A stretch of DNA of 64,000 nt from Saccharicrinis sp963675435 (GTDB lineage: Bacteria > Bacteroidota > Bacteroidia > Bacteroidales > Marinilabiliaceae), in contig OY776216.1 of NCBI GenBank assembly GCA_963675435.1, positions 4,898,001 through 4,962,000 on the forward strand, in the 5' to 3' direction. Positions 8,921 through 16,752 of this stretch are shown in pieces. Both the position numbers and the translations under genes were made by a program. The notes beneath the pieces are model-generated. The model was not told the origin of the DNA. It searched no databases and saw only the letters and a list, made by a program, of their open reading frames with translations. Position 1 is the first letter of the stretch, and each line of letters opens with the position of its first letter.

Positions 8921-9397
8921 CTAGATTTTTATGTGTAATTCTTTCATCCATTCGCATAGTTGATTTTGAGCATCCACACTTCCTTCTTTTGGTGCCCATA
9001 CTGCGAAATTTTTATCATCAAGAACATTATATGGACCATCTTTTATTTCATAAACAACAGTGCCCTCTTCCAAACCTGTAGCCGTATGCCACTCACCCGG
9101 TTTAATTTCTACTGCATAAGTTTCGGATGCTGAATCCAAAATTACATGATCAATTATAACTCCATCTTCACTAAAAAACATAACCAAAAGCTTTCCTTTT
9201 AAGATAATAAAAACTTCCCTTTTATCTGGATTTAAATGCGTATGTGGACAAACATATGTGCCGGGTTCAAAGGCATTTAACATACGCTGAACCATATCTG
9301 ATTCACCATCATGGTAATTCTTATTTTTTCTTTTGCGCTCATTATCCTGAGCCTCCTTAGTTAATACCTCCAATATTTTACAATCTATTATTTCCAT
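8921..9397 (-). CDS. WbuC-type cupin protein
   Basis: A 158-residue single-domain cupin. The metal-site pattern can be seen in CPHTHLNPDKREVFIILKG (His-x-His and Glu of cupin motif 1) and PGEWHTATG (motif 2 His). The family is called cupin-fold metalloprotein WbuC, named from O-antigen clusters, and has no established reaction. No O-antigen genes are nearby, so the role here is open; a small-sugar or metal-dependent function is possible. It follows hisS in the same direction but with a 105-bp gap, so co-transcription is uncertain. Confidence 0.8.
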   Translation of the reverse strand: MEIIDCKILEVLTKEAQDNERKRKNKNYHDGESDMVQRMLNAFEPGTYVCPHTHLNPDKREVFIILKGKLLVMFFSEDGVIIDHVILDSASETYAVEIKPGEWHTATGLEEGTVVYEIKDGPYNVLDDKNFAVWAPKEGSVDAQNQLCEWMKELHIKI

Positions 9398-9698
9398 AAA
9401 CTTCTATTACAAAACATACAACTACACATTAATCTCAATAAACAAATTACTAATTAAGAAAATATTACCAACAATTAAACCTCAAAACAATGGCAGAAAT
9501 CGCCATCCTTTTTCTTATAAAAACCGCCCATATTTCGAATATAAAATTCATTTAATCTAAAAAAATCAATCACTCAAAAATAATTCAATATAGTTCATCA
9601 CTAATTGCCAACTTTTATTAAAAGCTACAAGTAAAAGTAGAAAAAGGTTTTTGAATTTGGTTTTATAAGTAATTATTAAACCACAAGGTTGAGAAAGA
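9398..9698. other. Intergenic region, 301 bp, promoter area only
   Basis: This lies between the divergent cupin and cyclase genes. I see one short hairpin (ATGGC arms at 9490-9494 and 9502-9506, followed by a T-rich run on the plus strand) and otherwise AT-rich DNA with no ORF. It presumably holds both promoters. Confidence 0.5.
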
Positions 9699-10826
9699 AT
9701 GGATACTGTGAAGATTTTAGCGATAGGTAATGATAACATAAACATGCATATCATTAAAAGCAGACTACTAGAGTTTAGTGATGATTGGTTAATTTTCAAT
9801 ACCAACTGTGATGATGCTCATTCTAAAATAAACAGAAGTAGATACAACCTTATTATTATTGATTGCGAGAAACCCTCTGAAAGTTTATTCAGCAAAATAG
9901 GAGAACTAAAACAATCTAAAATGAACTACAACACCCCAGTGTTAGTTTGTATACAAGACTCCTCTCCTGCGGACATAGAAGAAATACTAGAAATCGGAGC
10001 TCTGGATTTTATTACAAAACCTTTTAAATCAATTGAATTATTTGCAAGAGTAAGAACTGCATTAACCTTATCAAGTACTATAGAAAAATTAGATAGACAA
10101 ACCCATATTATTAATGAAGGTCAGCACAAAATGGAAGAAATGCTTAACGGCCTTATTCCCACTGAAATCATTAATGAAATAACACAATATGGTACATCAA
10201 AACCAAAAAAATATAGAGATGCCTCTGTGTTATTTGTTGATCTGGTTGATTTTACTAAAAAATCAAGAAGATTATCTCCCAAAATAGTTATTGATGAGTT
10301 ATCTGAAATTTTTACAGAATTTGACAAAATTGTGAAAAGAAATAATTGCACAAGGATAAAAACTATGGGCGATGGTTATCTGGCTGTTTCAGGAATTCCT
10401 ACTCCAAATCATGAGCATGTATATAATATGATTAAAGTAGCTGCTGATATGCGAGAGTATCTTACACAAAGAAACTTAATCAATAATGTGAAATGGGATC
10501 TAAAGCTAGGAATTAATTCTGGTGAGGTTATTGGAAGTGTGTTGGGCAATAATAATTACCTGTTTGATGTTTTTGGCGATACCGTAAATGAAGCTGCAAG
10601 ATTGGAGAGCTCTTGTGAGCCAAATCAAATAAATATATCTCGTTCTACCTATTTACTTGCCCGAAATAAATATAGCTTTATAGAAAGGCTTACACAGAAT
10701 ATTAAAGGTATAGGTAAACAACGAATGTACTATTTAAAGTCAAAAATCAATCCTCTATATATTAAAAAATCAGAACACAATAAAAACAGACTAGGTGTGT
10801 TAATTGAAAAATTATCTGCCAATTAA
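9699..10826 (+). CDS. Receiver-adenylate cyclase fusion 1, degenerate receiver
   Basis: 375 residues: an N-terminal receiver fold (1-125), a linker helix, and a class III nucleotidyl cyclase domain (about 172-350). The cyclase looks active. Metal-binding Asp181 and Asp225 (VDLVDFT, MGDGYL), adenine-selecting Lys221 and Asp290, and transition-state residues Asn297 and Arg301 (VNEAARLES) are all present. The Lys/Asp pair indicates ATP, not GTP. The receiver keeps the acceptor-position Asp55 and Lys107, but the acidic pair is Gly10/Asn11 and the Thr/Ser position is Cys84. Phosphorylation is therefore doubtful, and the domain may act by dimer contacts. It is followed 17 bp later by a paralogue with an intact receiver, so the pair may be co-expressed and could form heterodimers (inference). 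Confidence 0.9.
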   Translation: MDTVKILAIGNDNINMHIIKSRLLEFSDDWLIFNTNCDDAHSKINRSRYNLIIIDCEKPSESLFSKIGELKQSKMNYNTPVLVCIQDSSPADIEEILEIGALDFITKPFKSIELFARVRTALTLSSTIEKLDRQTHIINEGQHKMEEMLNGLIPTEIINEITQYGTSKPKKYRDASVLFVDLVDFTKKSRRLSPKIVIDELSEIFTEFDKIVKRNNCTRIKTMGDGYLAVSGIPTPNHEHVYNMIKVAADMREYLTQRNLINNVKWDLKLGINSGEVIGSVLGNNNYLFDVFGDTVNEAARLESSCEPNQINISRSTYLLARNKYSFIERLTQNIKGIGKQRMYYLKSKINPLYIKKSEHNKNRLGVLIEKLSAN

Positions 10827-10843
10827 TTTTCCTTAATAAAACG

Positions 10844-11968
10844 ATGGTAAAAGACTCTATCAAAATACTTATAGTAGATGACATGTCTATCATTATAGAC
10901 ATTATCATTTCATACTTAGATGAAATGTGCCAAAATTTCATTTACTTAAAAGCAAGCAACGGACGTGATGCTTGCAAAATAGCACTTCAATCTAATCCTG
11001 ATTTAATAATTATGGATTGGGAAATGCCTAAAATGACAGGCATTGATGCACTAAGTCTGCTAAAAAAGAAAGAACAAACAAAAAATATCCCTGTTATCAT
11101 TTCCTCAGGATTTTCTGATGCTAAAAATGTAAGACAGGCACTAGAAACAGGAGCAATAGATTACATTAGAAAACCTATTGATCCAATTGAATTAATTGCT
11201 CGTGTAAGATCAGTACTTGCTTTATGTAGCAGCATTAACGCATTAAGGCAAAAACAAATTGAACTTGAAAAAGAACAAGAAAAAGTAGAAAAAATACTAA
11301 AAGGCATTATTCCTGAAAAAATATTTAACGAAGTAAAAGAATCAGGCTCATCTAAGCCTCAACGTTATAAAAATGCAAGTGTAATGTTTGCTGATTTGGT
11401 TGGCTTTACTCAAAAGACCTGCTGTATGTCTCCCAAAAGACTAATTGATGAATTAAATGATATTTTTTCAACCTTTGATAGAATTATAAGCAAATATAAT
11501 TGTACACGAATTAAAACTATAGGAGATGGATATCTTGCAGTTAGTGGCTTACCTCAAGCAGACGAGAATCATGCTAATAATTTAGTACGTGCTGCCATTG
11601 ATTTTAGAAACTATATCTTTCAGAGAAACAAAACACACCGAACGAAGTGGGAAATTACCATTGGTATTAATAGTGGTGATATTATTGGAAGTTTAATTGG
11701 ATATGAAAATTTCCTGTTTGATATTTTTGGAGAAAATGTAAATACTGCTTCCAGAATTGAAAGTCAGTGCACTCCGATGGATATTGCGGTAAGTACTTCA
11801 ACTTACCATCTAACCAAAGATCATTTTACTTATTACAATAAGGGTATGGTTAACCTAAAAGGAATGAGAAGTATTCAAATATACAATTGTATAAATGATG
11901 AAATAGAAGAATTCGAATCAAATAAATTAGTTGAAAGTCAGTTACAAAAAAAAGAGTTGGTTAAATAA
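10844..11968 (+). CDS. Receiver-adenylate cyclase fusion 2, intact receiver
   Basis: 374 residues with the same architecture as its upstream neighbour. The receiver is complete (Asp12/Asp13, Asp58 in IIMDWEMPKM, Ser at the Thr/Ser position in VIISSGF, Lys110). A coiled-coil linker (about 130-160, rich in K, E and Q) connects to the class III cyclase domain. The domain keeps FADLVGFT, IKTIGDGYL, DIFGENVNTASRIES and so the metal Asp residues, the adenine-type Lys and Asp, and the Asn/Arg pair. It should make cAMP under control of a phosphorelay. The last codons and stop lie inside the terminator hairpin. Confidence 0.92.
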   Translation: MVKDSIKILIVDDMSIIIDIIISYLDEMCQNFIYLKASNGRDACKIALQSNPDLIIMDWEMPKMTGIDALSLLKKKEQTKNIPVIISSGFSDAKNVRQALETGAIDYIRKPIDPIELIARVRSVLALCSSINALRQKQIELEKEQEKVEKILKGIIPEKIFNEVKESGSSKPQRYKNASVMFADLVGFTQKTCCMSPKRLIDELNDIFSTFDRIISKYNCTRIKTIGDGYLAVSGLPQADENHANNLVRAAIDFRNYIFQRNKTHRTKWEITIGINSGDIIGSLIGYENFLFDIFGENVNTASRIESQCTPMDIAVSTSTYHLTKDHFTYYNKGMVNLKGMRSIQIYNCINDEIEEFESNKLVESQLQKKELVK

Positions 11969-11977
11969 CCAACTCTT
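11952..11977. terminator. Terminator overlapping the cyclase stop codon
   Basis: An 11-bp perfect stem (AAGAGTTGGTT, 11952-11962 with 11967-11977) with a 4-nt loop. It is followed by a T run on the plus strand and an equal T run on the minus strand, so it serves the cyclase pair and the convergent ettA. The cyclase stop codon (11966-11968) is within it. Confidence 0.9.
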
Positions 11978-11985
11978 CTATTTTT

Positions 11986-13671
11986 TTACTTCATAAGTTT
12001 TTTATACTTAATTCTTTTGGGAGTAATATCTCCTAATCTTCTCTTTTTATTTTCTTCATACTCAGAGAAAGATCCTTCAAAATAATATACGGTTGAATCT
12101 CCTTCAAAACCAAGAATATGGGTTGCGATGCGATCTAAGAACCATCTATCGTGTGAAATAACAACAGCACATCCTGCAAAATCTTCAAGACCTTCTTCCA
12201 AGGCTCTTAAAGTGTTAACATCAATATCATTGGTTGGCTCATCCAGTAACAGCACATTCGCCTCTTCTTTTAAAGTCATGGCCAAATGCAATCTGTTTCT
12301 TTCTCCACCAGAAAGTACACCACATTTTTTTTCCTGATCTCCACCAGTAAAATTAAATCTTGCCAAATAAGCCCTTGCATTAATCTCTCTACCTCCCATT
12401 TTAATAGTTTCCTGACCTTCGGATACTACTTCATAAACTGACTTATCCGGATCGATTGATTCATGAGACTGATCTACGTATCCCACTTTAACTGTTTCTC
12501 CGACCTCAAATGAACCCTTATCTACATTTTCCAATCCCATGATCATCCTAAATAAAGTAGTTTTACCTGCACCATTAGGTCCAATTACTCCAACAATACC
12601 ATTTTTGGGCAAAAGAAATTCAAGTTCCTCAAATAATAAGCGTTCCTCAAAACCTTTAGCTACACCATGCGCTTCAATTACTTTGTCTCCAAGACGAGGA
12701 CCATTAGGAATAAAGATTTCAAGTTTTTCTTCTTTTTGTTTTACATCCTCATCCATCAGTTTATCATATGCTGAAAGACGAGCTTTAGATTTAGCATGAC
12801 GAGCTTTAGGTGCCATTCTCACCCATTCCAATTCTCGCTCTAAGGTTTTTCTACGTTTTGAAGCCGTTTTTTCTTCTTGCTCCATACGTTTTGTTTTCTG
12901 CTCAAGCCATGATGAATAATTTCCTTTCCAAGGAATACCTTCTCCCCTGTCTAGTTCAAGAATCCATCCTGCAACATTATCCAAAAAGTATCTATCGTGA
13001 GTAATTGAAATTACAGTTCCTTTATATTGTTGCAAGTGTAATTCTAACCACTGAACAGACTCAGCATCGAGGTGGTTAGTTGGCTCATCCAACAACAACA
13101 CATCTGGTTCTCTTAATAGTAATCTACATAATGCTACACGTCTTCTTTCTCCTCCTGATAAATATTTAACCTGTTTATCTTCACCCGGACAACGAAGCGC
13201 ATCCATGGCAATATTTAATTTTGTATCTAAATTCCAGGCGTCATATTGATCAATCTTTTCCTGCAACTTAGCCTGCTCATCCATTAAGGCCTGCATCTTA
13301 TCAGGATCTTCCAGTACTTCTGGATCAGCAAATTTTTCATTTACCTGATTATATGCATTTAAAATATCAACAACTTCCTGAACTCCTTCTTCTACAACCT
13401 GTTTAACTGTTTTATTCTCATCCAAAACAGGTTCCTGTTCGAGATACCCCACTGAATAGTCCTGAGAAGCCACAACCTCCCCCTGAAAATTTTTATCAAT
13501 ACCGGCAATAATCTTCATTAAAGTAGATTTACCTGAACCATTCAATCCTATAATTCCAATCTTTGCTCCATAGAAAAAAGAAAGATATATATTATTTAAA
13601 ATCTTTTTTTGAGGAGGTACAACTTTACTCACCCCTACCATCGAAAATATAATCTTTTTATCGTCTGACAT
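11986..13671 (-). CDS. ettA: ABC-F translation factor EttA
   Basis: A 561-residue soluble ABC-F protein with two ATPase domains and no membrane segment. Walker A motifs are GLNGSGKST (about 42-50) and GPNGAGKTT (about 340). Both signatures are present (LSGGERRRVALC and LSGGERNRLHLAM), with LLLDEPTNHLD and LLLDEPTNDID. The inter-domain linker is basic (KTASKRRKTLERELEWVRMA). Length and the N-terminal FSMVGVSKVVPPQKKIL match EttA, the energy-dependent translational throttle that binds the ribosomal E site. Its terminator is shared with the convergent cyclase genes. Confidence 0.95.
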   Translation of the reverse strand: MSDDKKIIFSMVGVSKVVPPQKKILNNIYLSFFYGAKIGIIGLNGSGKSTLMKIIAGIDKNFQGEVVASQDYSVGYLEQEPVLDENKTVKQVVEEGVQEVVDILNAYNQVNEKFADPEVLEDPDKMQALMDEQAKLQEKIDQYDAWNLDTKLNIAMDALRCPGEDKQVKYLSGGERRRVALCRLLLREPDVLLLDEPTNHLDAESVQWLELHLQQYKGTVISITHDRYFLDNVAGWILELDRGEGIPWKGNYSSWLEQKTKRMEQEEKTASKRRKTLERELEWVRMAPKARHAKSKARLSAYDKLMDEDVKQKEEKLEIFIPNGPRLGDKVIEAHGVAKGFEERLLFEELEFLLPKNGIVGVIGPNGAGKTTLFRMIMGLENVDKGSFEVGETVKVGYVDQSHESIDPDKSVYEVVSEGQETIKMGGREINARAYLARFNFTGGDQEKKCGVLSGGERNRLHLAMTLKEEANVLLLDEPTNDIDVNTLRALEEGLEDFAGCAVVISHDRWFLDRIATHILGFEGDSTVYYFEGSFSEYEENKKRRLGDITPKRIKYKKLMK

Positions 13672-13745
13672 TTTTATAATAAATTAAATCATCATTAATA
13701 TTTCACGCAAATTTAATTCAAATTATTACAAAAAAAGCATAAAAA

Positions 13746-13770
13746 AACCCTGCTGCAAAACAACAAGGTT
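13746..13770 (-). terminator. Terminator after the 13795 gene
   Basis: On the minus strand a 10-bp stem with two G-U pairs (arms 13761-13770 and 13746-13755) is followed by seven T. It lies between the stop of the 281-residue gene and the start of ettA. Confidence 0.8.
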
Positions 13771-13794
13771 AAAATAGTCTATATAATACTTTTT

Positions 13795-14640
13795 TTATTT
13801 TGCCATAGCTTTTAAATCACTCTCTAACAAACCATCACGCTTTTTAGGAGTGACCATATGCCAATCAAAATAGTAAAAATTAGAATCTGCCGCCCCAATT
13901 ACAATTTTATAACAACGAGCTTTATATTTTGTACCTTCTGGTCCTACTTTATGCAAATACACAGCATCCGGATCTTTATTTTCAATAGCTTTTGCAACCT
14001 CTTCCTGTGTTACAATTTCTACATGATAAGGATAAATTTTCTGTATTTTACTCAAAGTATTTACATCTGCTGTTAAATCCTCTTTTACTAATAAGAGCTT
14101 TTTGTTGTTCAAGCTTTTTACATTTTTGTTGTAATACTTAAACATGTTAGCATTTATAATTTTAGGGTTATTAGACACAAGTTTTACGTGATCTTGCATA
14201 AATTTTATAAACCCTTCCATCTTATAAGCATAACTATCATCTTCCACTCTTAGGTATGACAAAGGAATAGAGCATAAGTCAGGCATATCTGTAATAGAAT
14301 AAACATCTTTCCCCATTAATAAACTCACAAATGTATAACGAGCTTTTGTTTTATCCTTATCAAAAGTTACTGTTGATGTTACAATAAATGAATAAGACGG
14401 ATCCCTACGTTTTTCATCAAATTCTGCATGAGAAATAATTTCATAATCAGTAATATTCCAAACTCTGGGCATCACCTTTTTAATCATAAAATTGAAATCT
14501 GAAAGTGGATTATCATCTAAAACCACAAAGGTTTTAGTATTAAAGAAATCCTGATAATCCTTTTCTGAAGGAATATTCTTTTGAGCTGACGCTGTAACCG
14601 CCAACATTAGAAATACCAGATTTACTAATACTTTTTTCAT
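13795..14640 (-). CDS. Exported protein of unknown function, Bacteroidota-type
   Basis: 281 residues with a signal peptide (about 1-19, MKKVLVNLVFLMLAVTASA). The mature part is a mixed alpha/beta protein without Cys clusters or a recognised catalytic motif. Notable features are a long central helix-rich part (FIKFMQDHVKLVSNNPK) and a KKLLLVKEDLTADVNT segment resembling a short strand-loop of periplasmic binding folds. I recognise the type as a recurrent hypothetical protein of this phylum but cannot name a function. It forms its own unit with a terminator. Confidence 0.7.
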   Translation of the reverse strand: MKKVLVNLVFLMLAVTASAQKNIPSEKDYQDFFNTKTFVVLDDNPLSDFNFMIKKVMPRVWNITDYEIISHAEFDEKRRDPSYSFIVTSTVTFDKDKTKARYTFVSLLMGKDVYSITDMPDLCSIPLSYLRVEDDSYAYKMEGFIKFMQDHVKLVSNNPKIINANMFKYYNKNVKSLNNKKLLLVKEDLTADVNTLSKIQKIYPYHVEIVTQEEVAKAIENKDPDAVYLHKVGPEGTKYKARCYKIVIGAADSNFYYFDWHMVTPKKRDGLLESDLKAMAK

Positions 14641-14992
14641 TTCGTTATTTTTAAATTCAAATTATTTTTCAAAATCTATAACACCATATAAAAACGTAAA
14701 TAATTAAAATGAGTTATAGTTTTCTTAAAAAAAATACAAAAAACATTCACTATTCTTATCTTCACCAAACTCTTCAGACTATATATCAACACCTTAGAAC
14801 CCACATCATATTCGCAAGTTGCAACAACACATATTTTGAAGTAATATTATTGTTATAATTCAATTATATATTGCATCTTCGTTATAAAATTTGTTTCAGT
14901 ATTACCAAACCTATTTTAAGTTTATACGTAAAAACAATAGTTTTTAATTAATCGTCTGGAATACTACAATATCAATAATTGAATTGAATACA
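14641..14992. other. Intergenic region, about 350 bp
   Basis: This separates the divergent exported protein and hybrid-kinase genes. It is AT-rich with no ORF or strong hairpin found. It should contain the two promoters, which I could not place with confidence. Confidence 0.5.
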
Positions 14993-16732
14993 ATGAAGTT
15001 TATAAATAAATTCTTACTCTTATTTACTTTTGATCAGGAAGAAAAACTTGAAGTTGAAACCAAAACAACCTTACTATTTACCAACGTTTTAAACTTCTTT
15101 TTATTTGTAATCGTTTTTATTGAAGGGATTATTTCATTACTTGAAGAAAATCTTTTCTTCGCAGGTCCGCTTCTATTTTTTAGTATCCTGTTCGCTTCTA
15201 ATTATTTATATACAGGTAGAAAACCGAATTCCATTTTTTATAAAGAGGTTCTTTTTACCTTTATCAGTCTAACATTTATATTCTTTATCATATTTGGTGG
15301 GCCTACCAATGTGAATATTATTTGGCTTGGTACTTTCCCTTTTATTTCCATCAACTTATTTGGACGTAAAAATGGCTCTATTTATTCATTTGCCATGTTT
15401 ATGTTTATGATTATTGACTTTATTATTTTAAGTCATATAATCCCATGGGCTGTTAATTATAGCTTTAATTTAGAAATTCTATTTTCAATTTACTTTATTT
15501 TCTCTTTCATTATTGCATATACACTTAAGTTTATATTTTCTGAAGTTATGCTTACTAAAGAAAGAGCCATGATTAACTCTCAGAATAGTAAAAATTCAAA
15601 AGAAGAGCAAATTTCAGATCTTTCAAGACAAATTAGAACGCCACTAAGTAACATTACAGGGATATTAGATATTTTAGGTAAAACTAATCTAACAGATGAT
15701 CAAAGAGATTACATCAACACAATTCATGCATCTGCAAATAACCTTGTTAACGTGGTAACCAATATGGTTTCAACTTCTAAGTCAGGCTTGAAACCGGCTA
15801 TTGAAGAAGAAATTAGTTTTAACCTGTACGCAACGCTAAACAACACGATAAGACTGTTTTCAGAAAACAACACCAAACAAAAATTCAGCTTGTCATTTTC
15901 CGCCGATATACCCACCACTATGACTGGAAATGCCATTAAAACAAAACAAATATTCCTGAATATTCTGAATAGTATTGCAAAATATAATATTGCTGAACAA
16001 AAGCATATTGGTATCGAGGTATTCAGAATAAATACAATGCCTGGCACAGTGGAGTTAAATTTCAAAATAATCACATCAGGAAATATCCCATTCCCAAAAG
16101 AATATAAATCAGAAGATTCGTTATATAAAAATGATGTTTTAAGACTCAATACTTCAAAACACATTCAATTTTTAGACTTGGGGTTAACTCAGAAGTTAAT
16201 TGAACAAGATGGACATACATTATTAATTCATCCTGATATTGAAGAAACTACATTTGAATTTGGCATTACTTTTAAAGAAAATAAACAAAGTATATCTATT
16301 CAAAACCTGAACGATAAAATTTCTAATTCAGAATCTTTTTACAAACCTTCTGTTGATATTAAAAATGCAAACATCTTACTTGTTGAAGATAACTTTAGTA
16401 ACCAACAAATTATTATTCTTTATATTAAGAATGATGTAAATAAAATAGAAGTAGCTTATAATGGAAAAGAAGCTCTTGATAAATTTGGGAAAGCAAAATA
16501 TGATCTAATTCTTATGGATGTACAAATGCCAATTATGGACGGCTTTAAAGCAACTCAAAAAATTAGAGAGATTGAGAAAAGTACTAACACACATACTCCA
16601 ATTATTGCAGTAACAGCAAACGCATTCCCAGAAGATAAAGAGAGATGTATTTCTTCAGGAATGGATGATTATATTAGTAAACCATTTCAACCTGAAGACT
16701 TAATTGGCAAAATAAAACACCACTTATGCTAA
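14993..16732 (+). CDS. Membrane hybrid sensor pseudokinase with intact receiver
   Basis: 579 residues from ATG 14993 (a TTG three codons earlier is a less likely start). About six membrane helices occupy residues 25-185. The DHp region reads LSRQIRTPLSNITGILDIL where kinases have SHE-x-RTPL, so the phosphoacceptor His is Arg212. The ATPase-like domain retains only an N-box remnant (NILNSIAKYN). The DxGxG G1 box is missing and the G2 box is reduced to LDLGLTQKLIEQDG. The C-terminal receiver is canonical (Glu465/Asp466, phosphoacceptor Asp509 in LILMDVQMPIMDG, TAN, KPF). It is probably a membrane-anchored phospho-acceptor or scaffold modified by another kinase. The end overlaps the terminator of the convergent gene. 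Confidence 0.85.
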   Translation: MKFINKFLLLFTFDQEEKLEVETKTTLLFTNVLNFFLFVIVFIEGIISLLEENLFFAGPLLFFSILFASNYLYTGRKPNSIFYKEVLFTFISLTFIFFIIFGGPTNVNIIWLGTFPFISINLFGRKNGSIYSFAMFMFMIIDFIILSHIIPWAVNYSFNLEILFSIYFIFSFIIAYTLKFIFSEVMLTKERAMINSQNSKNSKEEQISDLSRQIRTPLSNITGILDILGKTNLTDDQRDYINTIHASANNLVNVVTNMVSTSKSGLKPAIEEEISFNLYATLNNTIRLFSENNTKQKFSLSFSADIPTTMTGNAIKTKQIFLNILNSIAKYNIAEQKHIGIEVFRINTMPGTVELNFKIITSGNIPFPKEYKSEDSLYKNDVLRLNTSKHIQFLDLGLTQKLIEQDGHTLLIHPDIEETTFEFGITFKENKQSISIQNLNDKISNSESFYKPSVDIKNANILLVEDNFSNQQIIILYIKNDVNKIEVAYNGKEALDKFGKAKYDLILMDVQMPIMDGFKATQKIREIEKSTNTHTPIIAVTANAFPEDKERCISSGMDDYISKPFQPEDLIGKIKHHLC

Positions 16733-16740
16733 GCGGTGTT
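16716..16740. terminator. Terminator within the end of the hybrid-kinase gene
   Basis: An 11-bp stem (16716-16726 with 16730-16740, one G-U pair on the minus strand) with a 3-nt loop is followed on the minus strand by TTTTATTTT. It best serves the 16753-19713 gene and lies inside the last codons of the convergent CDS. Confidence 0.75.
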
Positions 16741-16752
16741 AATTATTATTTA

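Noticed and set aside
9490..9506. ATGGC hairpin followed by T-rich DNA
   Set aside because: Only a 5-bp stem and located far from any plus-strand stop; could not be called a terminator.
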